DNA from: CAXXOK01 sp001604115
Lineage (GTDB): Bacteria; Bacillota; Clostridia; Christensenellales; Aristaeellaceae
Reading direction: 5' to 3'
Assembly: GCA_034928535.1 (NCBI GenBank)
Contig: JAYFOV010000020.1
Coordinates: 1-64,000 of the forward strand
DNA: 64,000 nucleotides
Part shown: positions 35,001 to 42,424 of the stretch, one piece after another
How positions within the stretch are numbered: position 1 is the first letter of the stretch
Layout of the letters: each line of letters begins with the position of its first letter
Made by a program: the position numbers and the translations under genes
Notes under the pieces: model-generated
The model's input: only the letters and a program-made list of their open reading frames with translations
Database searches by the model: none
Told to the model about the DNA's origin: nothing

Positions 35001-36190
35001 TGCATGGGGATGGGGCGGCCATTTTCGTCCAGGCGCACGGGGCGCGGGCCGGGCACGCCTTGCGGGCGCTGGGGCGCGATGGGGCGGCCATCCTCATCCA
35101 GCTGCACGGGGCGCTGCATGGGGATGGGGCGGCCGTTTTCGTCCAGGCGCACGGGGCGCTGGCCGGGCACGCCCTGCGGGCGTCTGCCTTCCTGGGGTTG
35201 GTTCATGGCGCCTTGGGCTTGCGGCTCGGCAGCGTCCTCATCGGGAATATCTCGGCGCTGGACGCTCTGCGGCAGCGCGGTGCGCGCGCCCGTATAGCGG
35301 CCGCCGGGCGCAGCCGGGCGGCGCGGGGTGCGCGGGAAATCCTCCTCGGGGTTGGGCAGGGATGCATGCAGATCATCCGCCTCGCTGTCGCCTGCCTCAA
35401 AGGGGTCAAACGCCGCGGGCATGCGCTCCCTGCCCTCCGGCGGGAAGGCCGGGGGCACGGCGCGGCGCGGCGCGGCCGGTGCATCCTCAGGGGCGGGCGC
35501 GGAAAGCGGGGCATAAGGTGCATCCGGCTGCAAGGCAGCGGGGGTTTCCGCGGCGCCCTCGTAGCGGGCCATGCGGCCTGCGCGGCGGCGGCGCGGCGCG
35601 GCATCGGCGGCGTCCTGCGCTGTGGTCGGCGCAGGCTGCGCAGTGGGTGCAGGCGCATCCATCCGCTCAAAGGGATTGGCGGCATGCTCCACCGTTTTAC
35701 GCTTGCTGACCATTTGCCCGCCGACCGGCCGGGCAATGCGGGTGGGCGCATCCGCGCCCATCTGGGCAAAATCGCCCTCAGAGGGCGCGGTAAAGCTGGC
35801 ATAGGCAGGCTTGGGCGGCGCATAGGGGTTGGGCGCGGCGTTCACATCCACGACCCCATAATCCTCCTGCGCGGCCTTGGCGGGCTGCTCAGTGCCAAAG
35901 GGCGCCGTCCTGGTAAAATCAGGCGCATCGGCGGGGATCTGCAAACGATCCGGTCCCGATGCAGCGCGCGCGGCGGCGCCGGGTCTGCGCCAGGCGGAAT
36001 AGTCCGGCGCGGCGGAGCGCTTGGGTGCGTAGGCCGCATCCTCTTCCTCCGCATCGGGCAGGGGCACGCCGGTGCCCGCCGGGTTCATGGCGGGATCGTC
36101 ATACGCCGCGAAGGGATCCTGCTGCCAGGGGTTCACTTCATCGGGGCGGCCTGCCGCCTTGCCGGTATCCTTGTCAAAAAAATCGCTCAA
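32033..36190 (-). CDS. Giant PQQ-like beta-propeller membrane protein with disordered cytoplasmic half
   Basis: The 1385-residue protein has four parts. Residues 1-510 are disordered, rich in Pro/Arg/Ala, and include tandem repeats (QGVPGQRPVRLDENGRPIPM type). One transmembrane helix lies near 513-535 (GVLIPLVVVLLVLGGLLAGI). Two Ig-like modules (about 575-775) follow, then an Ala/Asp-rich linker (780-885, DAPADAPADGADAPQG). The C-terminal ~480 residues form a PQQ-type propeller (VDIQSKALTEIWKVPMEG, YAYFGDQTGIVQCVDVNTL, LDALTGKELWAFQ). The topology predicts an extracellular propeller. Function is unknown; propellers of this class often act in envelope assembly or sensing. It is the first gene of the block leading into plsX. 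Confidence 0.8.
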   Translation of the reverse strand: MSDFFDKDTGKAAGRPDEVNPWQQDPFAAYDDPAMNPAGTGVPLPDAEEEDAAYAPKRSAAPDYSAWRRPGAAARAASGPDRLQIPADAPDFTRTAPFGTEQPAKAAQEDYGVVDVNAAPNPYAPPKPAYASFTAPSEGDFAQMGADAPTRIARPVGGQMVSKRKTVEHAANPFERMDAPAPTAQPAPTTAQDAADAAPRRRRAGRMARYEGAAETPAALQPDAPYAPLSAPAPEDAPAAPRRAVPPAFPPEGRERMPAAFDPFEAGDSEADDLHASLPNPEEDFPRTPRRPAAPGGRYTGARTALPQSVQRRDIPDEDAAEPQAQGAMNQPQEGRRPQGVPGQRPVRLDENGRPIPMQRPVQLDEDGRPIAPQRPQGVPGPRPVRLDENGRPIPMQRPMQLDEDGRPIAPQRPQGVPGQRPVRLDENGRPIPMQRPQGVPGTRPAQDDPYAARQPEGMDPRRRMRMEEEQDEPQRFDPRRGYPDMQPRASVERPAYDFEDEADEGEPRRRGGVLIPLVVVLLVLGGLLAGIVLPDWDGMDTGLGQAMGKIKGAVVGMFDGVKTLIFPEEEGVKSISVNPASATAPVELVFNVQASTAVTDIRILDAGGVEVLAKTLTDGSMLAGEVTQNSRYNIWTLRYSVEDGYEGVFTAQAKKKDGTWEEGITLETPVSIAPPAVVEPPVQDFAVDQADGATPAAIAFTVVTSQDVTAVQIVNDYGDPVAEMYLSDAGAQVVEDALTRTWSLSAQVADPYTGSFFACYQTDHDITFTQSDFEVDVTYAAAQDAPADAGSLAALQGDSLGGDAPADAPADGADAPQGADGAADAAGADGANAQADAPADGAAFPADASLTADAAGQPADAASATPVATPAPTPLPLLAAAADASADPAAIKLATFAYEGTTKKEGYDRAKKIVITEPYKYAIWDQSGVLTFRGDPLRQNAAYGTVDIQSKALTEIWKVPMEGNVRAKSGSLTGVSWPGQPIIVKWPTQLRAILAMTDEAKNKQALKETIVAGQNGKIYFLDLVTGEPTREAISVEWPSNGVVSLQTNASPMLAVGQHFGVLATKTVENGLHLYNLMNNKELTMLKGKEKLMRSNYSGINSSPLFDKNTGTMIVGGQNGILYTMEMNDAFDHVLATLKLDPATQRYTWLAGKQKEKNTNIDGSVAMYGSYAYFGDQTGIVQCVDVNTLTPVWAVNTGDNVDATIALDMESDTAVSLYTANTILGQGRTGVSTIRKLDALTGKELWAFQVPELTYTTEASVGVVASPVVGQGNVSDLVYFTATNGTRPATLYALSKSTGSVRWSLALSSPSVSSPVAVYNDAGDAWIIQGESGGALSLVDAKSGTLLTSLQLEGSIEASPAVYRDVLVIATTGKDKSYIYGIKLE
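34867..35200 (-). repeat. 114-bp tandem repeats inside the PQQ-propeller gene
   Basis: Two full 38-residue units and a partial third encode GVPGQRPVRLDENGRPIP followed by MQRPVQLDEDGRPIAPQ. Each unit is itself a doublet of ~19 residues (LDENGRPI / LDEDGRPI). Nucleotide identity between units exceeds 90%, so unit number probably varies between strains. Confidence 0.85.
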
Positions 36191-36312
36191 AGTCTTGCAC
36201 TCCCTTAATGATGGTTCCTTTGATATATGCCCGCGGCAACGTCCGGGCCAAGCCGTAGAGGGTATGCCTGCTTTCGTTCAACTGCGTGCTGCATGAGTAT
36301 ACGCCAATTTTG

Positions 36313-36341
36313 ATTATACCAAGAATCACCCATGTTCACAA
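36313..36341 (-). promoter_or_regulatory. Promoter of the PQQ-propeller / plsX block
   Basis: On the minus strand TTGTGA (36341-36336) and a perfect TATAAT (36318-36313) are 17 bp apart, about 120 nt ahead of the start codon. Confidence 0.65.
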
Positions 36342-36475
36342 CCCCCCAAATCGGCCATGGACACGGCAAGGCCGCGCCGCTGCTTGCCTGAGGCTGCGCT
36401 GTGCGGCGCGTGGACGGCGCATGCGGCCTGCCTAAGCCGCGGGTGTTCAGGTATGTAACAATGCGGACGCTGGGC

Positions 36476-38176
36476 TCAGCCCTGCGCGGCACGTTTGCGC
36501 CAGGGAAAGTGCCAAAACCCCGTGTGCGCGCCGGCTGCGCGGAACACCCGGCGCGTTTGCGCCGGGGCGAGGACGAGCGTAGGCCTGCGCCTGTGAAGGT
36601 GTGCGGGGCGGCGCGCGCGGGAGCGCGACGCACGCCGTGGGCGCTCCGGAACGGAAGGCTCCGCATCGGGCTCCGGCGTGAAGCGCACATAGCCCGGCAG
36701 CGCCCGGCACACCGGCTCGCCCTGGGCATCCAGCGCCCACACCGCGGCGCTGAGCCGCTCGCTGCCTTCCAAAGCGATATAGCCATAAGCGCCCAGCGCC
36801 CCATGGGCACGGCGCAGCATGTGCGGCGGGTGGTAGCGATCCCGCGCGGCGGCCAAAAGGCGGCGCAGGGGATAGTCCCGGATGGCAGGGCGCATGGCCT
36901 CCATGATGCGGGCCACGGCCTCCCGATCCATCTTTTGGCCGGTGAGGGCATAGTAGGCAATGCGGGCATAGCGCACCATGCGGTGCAGCTGCTCCTTCAT
37001 GCGCCCGCCCGCAAAGGCAAACGCCTTGTCCAGCGGGGCGATGCTCCAGGGTCTGTCCATCAGGGCGGCCAGCGCATCGTCCGTCTTTTCCTGCTGGAGC
37101 AGGGTCATGAGCGCGGCCAGCGCGGTGAGCATGGTAGGCGTATCCTGTATGTGCCCAAACACGGTTTCGGCCGCGGCGCGCGCGGCCACCTCCGCCGCAT
37201 CCTCCGGCCAGCCGTAGGTGGCGGCACGCAGGGCGTCATCCGCCTGATAGCGCAGGCACACGCCCAAATGCATGCGCGCGCCGATCAGAGGCACCAGATC
37301 ATCGGAGTTGAGCACATGGTACAGCGGATAGGCGCCCGGGTCAAAGGCCGCGTCCGCCACGACGGTGGTGGGCGAGGCAAACCCATAGCCGATGATGTGG
37401 CGGGGCAGCACGCCCTGATCCGTCACCAACCGGTGGCAAAACACCTGCATGACCGCCGCCCCCTGGCTGTGCCCCGCCATCCAAAGATGAAACCGGCTGC
37501 GCGGATCGCGCATCTCGGCCAGCACATCGGCCAGGGTGAGCTTCTCCAGGCCAAGCGCCCTGGCTGTCGCGGGAAACTGGATGCGCTCCGCGCTTTCCGC
37601 AAACACCTGGGTCAGTTGGTAAAACCCTTTGTGAAAACCCGCCTCCGTGGTAAAACGGAAGTTGGAAAACCAATCGTAAAACCGGGAGCCGGTGCCCATG
37701 AAGCCGATGGCCACGGCAAAGCGCCCGCCCGGCAGCGGGTGCATCATCGTGACGGCCTTGATGGTATCGCTGCCCTCGCGCTGGCGCAGCGCGCCCATGA
37801 TCTGCGCCACGGGATTGGCCTCCCGCAGCGCCATGCGGGCGCGCGCCACCTTCCACGCGTTCATGAGCCCGCGGATGCGCTCGCTGGTGGCGCTCTCGCT
37901 GGTGCCCACCGTCACGCCACTTTGCAGGTGGTTATCCACCTGGATGGAGATATCCATCCAGCCGGCGCGCATCCAGGGCGCAAGATCCAGGGTGTAGGTC
38001 ATATACGCCAGCTCCAGAGACAGGCGCATGGCCGTGCGGTCCGGCGGGGGGCGCAGGCGGCCAAAGCCGTCCGGCGTGCCGGGCAGGCAAAGGCGCGCCA
38101 GCCTGTCCAGCGGCACACCGGTCACCACCCCCCGCGCATCGGCCGGGGCGGCGGGCAAAATCGGTTGTTGGTTCAT
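36476..38176 (-). CDS. Lipase-like alpha/beta hydrolase (class 3 lipase fold)
   Basis: The 566-residue protein has the nucleophile elbow WMAGHSQGAAVMQ (Ser near 236) preceded by FMGTGSRFYDWFSNF and HKGFYQLTQ, as in Lipase_3 proteins. A plausible catalytic Asp lies in YHVLNSDDLVPLIG. No signal peptide is visible, so it may be cytosolic or exported by another route. The last ~60 residues are basic and low in complexity (RRASRSRARRPAHLHRRRP) and may be a degenerate or read-through tail. The ATG at 38176 has a GAGGTGG site upstream. It is transcribed away from galM. Confidence 0.75.
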   Translation of the reverse strand: MNQQPILPAAPADARGVVTGVPLDRLARLCLPGTPDGFGRLRPPPDRTAMRLSLELAYMTYTLDLAPWMRAGWMDISIQVDNHLQSGVTVGTSESATSERIRGLMNAWKVARARMALREANPVAQIMGALRQREGSDTIKAVTMMHPLPGGRFAVAIGFMGTGSRFYDWFSNFRFTTEAGFHKGFYQLTQVFAESAERIQFPATARALGLEKLTLADVLAEMRDPRSRFHLWMAGHSQGAAVMQVFCHRLVTDQGVLPRHIIGYGFASPTTVVADAAFDPGAYPLYHVLNSDDLVPLIGARMHLGVCLRYQADDALRAATYGWPEDAAEVAARAAAETVFGHIQDTPTMLTALAALMTLLQQEKTDDALAALMDRPWSIAPLDKAFAFAGGRMKEQLHRMVRYARIAYYALTGQKMDREAVARIMEAMRPAIRDYPLRRLLAAARDRYHPPHMLRRAHGALGAYGYIALEGSERLSAAVWALDAQGEPVCRALPGYVRFTPEPDAEPSVPERPRRASRSRARRPAHLHRRRPTLVLAPAQTRRVFRAAGAHTGFWHFPWRKRAAQG

Positions 38177-38284
38177 GCCGGTTACCACCTCGATCTGTGG
38201 TCAGATGGGATCATGCCCTATCAAACACATTACGGGCACAGTATAGCACAGGGGCGCAGGGCTGCGCAACGAGCGCAAATGCGC

Positions 38285-38313
38285 TTGACCCCCGCGCGGC
38301 GTTGCGCTATACT
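38285..38313 (+). promoter_or_regulatory. Promoter of galM
   Basis: TTGACC (38285-38290) and TATACT (38308-38313) are 17 bp apart, 93 bp ahead of the galM ATG. Confidence 0.75.
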
Positions 38314-38406
38314 CTCCCTAGCATAAAACGACCGCAAACCCCGCCGCGCAGCCGCCTTGCACCAGCGGGCGTGCCGCATGGCTATCGAAGGAGGTTAAAC
38401 CCATCT

Positions 38407-39462
38407 ATGAGCATTACCACAAAGCCATACGGTAACGACCACCACGGCAACCCCACCACCGAATATACGCTGACCAACGCGCACGGCGCATATGTATCCA
38501 TCCTGGATTTCGGCGGCATCGTGACCCGCATCGCCGTGCCGGACCGGGCGGGCGTGCTGGCGGATGTGAACCTGGGCTATGACGACGCTATGGCCTACAC
38601 CAGCGACAGCGGCAGCATGGGCGCGCTGATCGGCCGGTTTGGCAACCGTATCGCAGGCTCGGCATTCACGCTGGAGGGCAAGGCCTACACCCTGACCCCC
38701 AACAACGGCAAGAACAACCTGCACGGCGGCCCCGACGGCTTCAACCTGCGCATGTGGCAGGCGATCCCGGCGCAAGGCCAGGGCATGGATACCCTCACCC
38801 TCACGCTGGTGAGCCCGGACGGGGATCAGGGTTTTCCCGGGGAACTGCGCGTGACGGTGGATTATACCTTTGACGATCACAACGCGCTGGGCATCACCTA
38901 CCGCGCCACCACGGACAAAACCACCATCGTGAACCTGACCAACCACGCCTACTTCAACCTGGACGGCCATGACGCGCCCGATGTGTGCGACCTGATGCTG
39001 CAGGTGTTTGCCGATAGCGTGACCGAGGTGGGCGAAGGGCTCATCCCCACCGGGCGGCTGCTGCCGCAGGCGGAGCTGCCCTACGGCTTTGCCAGCATGA
39101 AGCGCCTGGGCGATGTGTTGGCGCTGAGCGATACCGACCCCACCATGAAGCCCGCCGGCGGGGTGGATTTTAACTACGCCGCCGGGGATGACCGGCTGGA
39201 AAAGTGCATCGCCGTGCTATACTCCCCCAAGACCGGGCGGGAGATGAAGGTGCTGACCGACATGCCCGGCGTGCAGGTGTACACCGGGCAGGGGCTGCAC
39301 CAGCTGGGCAAGGGCGGCGTGCGCTACGGCCGTTACAGCGGCCTGTGCCTGGAAACCCAGCGCTACCCGGATGCGGTGCACCACCCGCATTTCCCCAGCA
39401 CAGTACTTCGCCCCGGGGAAGTGTACCTGACCCGAACCGTTTACGCCTTCGGCGTTCGTTGA
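38407..39462 (+). CDS. galM: Aldose 1-epimerase (mutarotase)
   Basis: The 351-residue enzyme interconverts alpha and beta anomers of galactose/glucose. Substrate-binding and catalytic residues are in place: IGRFGNRIAGSAF, NGKNNLHGGPDGF, catalytic His in LTNHAYFNLDG, PDVCDLMLQVFAD, and catalytic Glu in CLETQRYPDAVHHPHFPS. It is soluble, with no signal peptide. It has its own promoter and terminator and is not in a gal operon here. Confidence 0.95.
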   Translation: MSITTKPYGNDHHGNPTTEYTLTNAHGAYVSILDFGGIVTRIAVPDRAGVLADVNLGYDDAMAYTSDSGSMGALIGRFGNRIAGSAFTLEGKAYTLTPNNGKNNLHGGPDGFNLRMWQAIPAQGQGMDTLTLTLVSPDGDQGFPGELRVTVDYTFDDHNALGITYRATTDKTTIVNLTNHAYFNLDGHDAPDVCDLMLQVFADSVTEVGEGLIPTGRLLPQAELPYGFASMKRLGDVLALSDTDPTMKPAGGVDFNYAAGDDRLEKCIAVLYSPKTGREMKVLTDMPGVQVYTGQGLHQLGKGGVRYGRYSGLCLETQRYPDAVHHPHFPSTVLRPGEVYLTRTVYAFGVR

Positions 39463-39472
39463 GCACATACCG

Positions 39473-39513
39473 GGCGGCGCACCGTGCCCTGGGCAGGTGC
39501 GCCGCCTTTTTTT
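39473..39513 (+). terminator. Rho-independent terminator after galM
   Basis: GGCGGCGCACC and GGTGCGCCGCC form a perfect 11-bp stem extended by TGCCC/GGGCA, followed by TTTTTTT. Confidence 0.92.
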
Positions 39514-39616
39514 GGCGGGTCGCGGCCGCTGCGCAGGCGGACATCTCATCGCATCCGGGGACAGGAATGCGCGCCCCGGCTCTGCTATACTCGGTCACAG
39601 GAAAGGAGCGGGTGCT

Positions 39617-40462
39617 ATGGAGTGGATCGACGCGCTTGGCCGCGCGCTGCGCTACATCGAGGATCATTTGACGGACACGGCGCTGGACACTGCGGCCGTC
39701 GCCCGCGCGGCGGCATATTCCCCCTACTACCTGCAGCGCATGTTCTATGCCCTGACCGAGCAAACGCTGGCCGAATACATCCGCCAGCGGCGGCTGTCGG
39801 CAGCGGGGCAGGCGCTGCGCACAGCGCGGTGCACCGTGCTGGAAACCGCGCTGCGCTTCGGCTACGAAACACCGGAGAGCTTCCACAAGGCGTTCCGGCG
39901 CTTTCACGGCATCCCGCCATCGGCTGCGCGGCGCGCAGGCGCAGCACTGCGCTACCTCAGCCCGCTCCAGATCCAAGTCACACTGACAGGAGGGACTACC
40001 ATGGAATGCACCACCGAAACCATGCCGGCGATGAGCGTGATGGGGCTGGCCCGCCGCTTCACCGACGAAGCGGCATTCACAGAGATTCCCAAGTTCTGGG
40101 AGGAGTACCACGCCCAAGGGATGGATAAAACGCTGTGCTGCTATCTTGGCGTCTGCATTGAGGAGCCGGGCGAGCCCGACTTCACGTACATGATCGCGCG
40201 CTTTTGCGAGGCGGATGCGCCCGTGCCCGAAGGCTACGTCAAACACGTCCTGCCCGCGCACACCTGGGCAAAGTTCCGGACGGTGGGCGCGCTGCCCGGC
40301 TCCCTGCAAGCGCTGAACCGCCGCATTTACCGCGAATGGCTGCCGAACAATCCCGCGTTTGTGCTGGCGGATGGCTGCAATGTAGAAATGTACCATGAGG
40401 GGGACATGAACGCCCCGGATTATGTGTGCGAGATCTGGCTGCCCGTCAAGCCCAAGGCATAG
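39617..40462 (+). CDS. AraC-family regulator with GyrI-like effector domain
   Basis: The 281-residue protein has an N-terminal double helix-turn-helix (IEDHLTDTALDTAAVARAAA and FGYETPESFHKAFRRFHGIP) and a C-terminal GyrI-like/SOUL-type small-molecule-binding domain from about residue 125 (MECTTETMPAMSVMGLARR to the end, with VLPAHTWAKF). This is the Rob/BltR-like layout that senses lipophilic compounds or drugs. The ATG follows AAAGGAGCGGG. TATACT at 39587 is a likely -10 without a convincing -35. A second protein of the same architecture is at 59813. Confidence 0.88.
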   Translation: MEWIDALGRALRYIEDHLTDTALDTAAVARAAAYSPYYLQRMFYALTEQTLAEYIRQRRLSAAGQALRTARCTVLETALRFGYETPESFHKAFRRFHGIPPSAARRAGAALRYLSPLQIQVTLTGGTTMECTTETMPAMSVMGLARRFTDEAAFTEIPKFWEEYHAQGMDKTLCCYLGVCIEEPGEPDFTYMIARFCEADAPVPEGYVKHVLPAHTWAKFRTVGALPGSLQALNRRIYREWLPNNPAFVLADGCNVEMYHEGDMNAPDYVCEIWLPVKPKA

Positions 40463-40474
40463 GGCGCGGCCGCA

Positions 40475-40514
40475 CAAACAGGGAGCGGAGGCACATGCCT
40501 CCGCTCCCTGTTTG
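40475..40514. terminator. Perfect 19-bp inverted repeat between convergent genes
   Basis: CAAACAGGGAGCGGAGGCA and TGCCTCCGCTCCCTGTTTG are exact complements around a 2-nt centre. It lies between the convergent ends of the AraC/GyrI gene and the hypothetical gene at 40544 and probably terminates both. There is no T-run on either strand, so it may act through the stability of the hairpin alone. Confidence 0.6.
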
Positions 40515-40543
40515 CACCCCTTGCGCGCAGGGGGAACTCCCCC

Positions 40544-41053
40544 CTAGACGGCCTGTTCCGCTTCTTGCTGCACGCACTGATAGTAGGCAATATCCGCATC
40601 GCCGCAGAACAGGGTGCGGAACACCGCGCCCTCCCGGGGGATGATGCCGCCCTGCGCCGCGCCTTCGGCCGGGACAAACCAAGGCATGCCGCTAAGCTGC
40701 CTGTTCAGCCGCACCACGTGGGCAATATAGCCGCCCCGCCAAAACACCAGCAGCTGGTCGCCCTCGCCCAGCTCGCTCACATTGGCGTCATAATCGCGCA
40801 GCGCACGCCACGCCCAGGGATCGATCTGTGTTTGGCCGCTGACCACTTGCACGGTTTCCCAGGGCTCTGGGTAAGCATCGGCCAGCGCAAAGGCTTGCCC
40901 ATCCCGCATGTAGGGCAGCAGGGCGCGCGCCAGCAGCGCGTTGGGATCGGCATCGGCATGCCGGCTGGTGCCGCGGAACACCAGATCGGCGGCAAACAAT
41001 GCCCCCACCATCAGCAGCAGCATCAGGCCGATGGATTGCATCGCTTTTTTCAA
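40544..41053 (-). CDS. Membrane-anchored hypothetical protein
   Basis: The 169-residue protein has one N-terminal hydrophobic segment (SIGLMLLLMVGALFAADLVF) that could be a signal anchor. An extracytoplasmic region follows (DADPNALLARALLPYM, ETVQVVSGQTQIDPWAWRAL, GDQLLVFWRGGYIAHVVRL). I do not recognise a family. TTG at 41053 is proposed as start because GGAGGCG lies 9 nt upstream; the ATG at 41041 is the alternative. It converges with the AraC/GyrI gene. Confidence 0.6.
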   Translation of the reverse strand: MKKAMQSIGLMLLLMVGALFAADLVFRGTSRHADADPNALLARALLPYMRDGQAFALADAYPEPWETVQVVSGQTQIDPWAWRALRDYDANVSELGEGDQLLVFWRGGYIAHVVRLNRQLSGMPWFVPAEGAAQGGIIPREGAVFRTLFCGDADIAYYQCVQQEAEQAV

Positions 41054-41374
41054 ATGCGGGCGCCTCCTTCCATACGGTTGCGGCCTGGCCAGCCTGCCCT
41101 GCCGGGCGCGACCCGTGCGGCATATCTGGTCAAGTGCATCCATTGTAGCGTTTGCAGGGCTGCGCGTCAACCTGTGGGGCGCGGGGGCGGCGCCTGCCGG
41201 GAGGCCGCGCCGCACAGGTTTTGACCTTCTGCGCCCCCGCGGCAAGGCTTGGGCGCGAAAACTTTTGCAGTTGTTTCGGTAGCTGCGCCGGGGATGCCCG
41301 CCCGCAGCGCAACGGCTTGCCAGGGCTTGCTGCACGGGGGGTCCTGTTCCGGGCATGCATGGGCGGGGGCGCGG
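41054..41374. other. Intergenic region, no gene seen
   Basis: About 320 bp of GC-rich sequence between the divergent hypothetical and HAD genes. Long open frames cross it on both strands only because of base composition. It holds the HAD promoter at its right edge and nothing else I can identify. Confidence 0.5.
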
Positions 41375-41403
41375 TTGCGGCATCCTGCCTGCCATGGTAT
41401 GAT
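41375..41403 (+). promoter_or_regulatory. Promoter of the HAD phosphatase gene
   Basis: TTGCGG (41375-41380) and TATGAT (41398-41403) are 17 bp apart, 42 bp ahead of the start codon. Confidence 0.65.
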
Positions 41404-41445
41404 GGGGAACATACGGCTCCGACCCACGAACAAAGGAGGCATTGT

Positions 41446-42057
41446 ATGATCCGCAACATCGTATTTGATATGGGCATGGTGCTCATGGAATTCCACCCGC
41501 TCAAAGCCTGCCGCGCCGTCGCCCCGGACGAGGCCGCCGCCCAGGAACTGCTGGCGGCGATCTTTACCCGCCCGGAGTGGCCGCGCACGGACCTTGGCAC
41601 CATCTCCATGGAAGAGCTGGGCACGCTGGCGATGGCATCCCTCACGGATCCCGCCCTGCGCGCGCTGGTGCCGGGCATCATCGCGGGCATGCCGCACAAC
41701 GTGGTCACCCCCATCCCCGGCATGGCTGCCGTCGTGGCCGATCTGGCCGCACGCGGATTTCGCCTGTACCTGCTTTCCAACGCGGGCACGGTGTTCAGCG
41801 ATCACCGGGAACTGGTGCCGGGCATCGAAACATTCAGCGGGGTCATTTTTTCCGCGCTGGAAGGGTTGGTCAAGCCCGATCCGGCCATCTATACGCGCCT
41901 GACCGACCGCTTTGAACTGGCTCCCGAGGAGTGCGTGTTTATAGACGATGTGGCCAAGAACATCCAGACTGCCCGGGAACTGGGCTGGCAGGGATATGTG
42001 TTCGATGGGGATGTGGCAGCCATCCGGCGCTACTTTGACGCGCTGCCCAACCCATAA
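41446..42057 (+). CDS. HAD-family hydrolase (YihX-like phosphatase)
   Basis: The 203-residue protein has the four HAD motifs: VFDMGMVLMEF (nucleophile Asp; the YihX-type DxG variant), LYLLSNAGTVF, GLVKPDPAIY and FIDDVAKNIQTA. YihX relatives dephosphorylate alpha-glucose-1-phosphate and similar sugar phosphates. The ATG follows AAAGGAGGCATTGT. It is monocistronic, with promoter and terminator. Confidence 0.9.
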   Translation: MIRNIVFDMGMVLMEFHPLKACRAVAPDEAAAQELLAAIFTRPEWPRTDLGTISMEELGTLAMASLTDPALRALVPGIIAGMPHNVVTPIPGMAAVVADLAARGFRLYLLSNAGTVFSDHRELVPGIETFSGVIFSALEGLVKPDPAIYTRLTDRFELAPEECVFIDDVAKNIQTARELGWQGYVFDGDVAAIRRYFDALPNP

Positions 42058-42088
42058 GGGACAGGCAAACCATACATCAGAAAACGTC

Positions 42089-42130
42089 AAACGGGAAAGA
42101 TCCGGCAAGAGCCCGATCCTTCCCGTTTTG
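42089..42130 (+). terminator. Rho-independent terminator after the HAD gene
   Basis: AAACGGGAAAGATC pairs with GATCCTTCCCGTTTT with one mismatch, followed by TTTTG. Confidence 0.85.
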
Positions 42131-42257
42131 TTGGCTTTTCGGCCATTTAGCCAGGCAAAGCGCAGGCATAGCCATGGCGAAATCAACCGCACAAAATAGT
42201 TTGAAATCTTTCGAAATTCTTCGTAATCAGCCGAAAACAGTGGTTATCCGGGTCACA

Positions 42258-42274
42258 ATTGACCATCTTTGACT
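42258..42274. promoter_or_regulatory. CtsR operator, distal box
   Basis: ATTGACCATCTTTGACT, read on the other strand, is AGTCAAA-GAT-GGTCAAT: two CtsR heptads (A/GGTCAAA) spaced by 3, with one mismatch. Confidence 0.75.
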
Positions 42275-42294
42275 TATATGCCCTTTCCGGGTCG

Positions 42295-42311
42295 TTTGAC
42301 TTTCTTTGACC
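42295..42311. promoter_or_regulatory. CtsR operator, proximal box (perfect)
   Basis: TTTGACTTTCTTTGACC, read on the other strand, is GGTCAAA-GAA-AGTCAAA, an exact match to the CtsR heat-shock repressor heptad repeat. It overlaps the -35 box of the hsp20 promoter. Confidence 0.9.
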
Positions 42312-42324
42312 TTGATGGTATCCT
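42296..42324 (+). promoter_or_regulatory. Promoter of hsp20
   Basis: TTGACT (42296-42301) and TATCCT (42319-42324) are 17 bp apart. The -35 box lies inside the proximal CtsR operator, as expected for repression. The leader is about 95 nt. Confidence 0.65.
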
Positions 42325-42424
42325 TTAGTCACGGTTCGGGGATGAAGCAAAAACACCCCGAAGCCCGCAAGCAAAACATTGATACCGGGGTATTGAAGCC
42401 CGCATAGAAAAAGGAGGATGTTTT

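Noticed and set aside
34860..35210. A CRISPR-like array
   Set aside because: The periodic sequence is in frame within a large gene, units are adjacent without unique spacers, and it encodes a Pro/Arg-rich peptide repeat.
32729..36208. A 1159-codon plus-strand open frame opposite the PQQ-propeller gene
   Set aside because: It is rich in Gly/His/Arg/Ala with no domain or ribosome site. It mirrors the GC-biased third codon positions of the real minus-strand gene.
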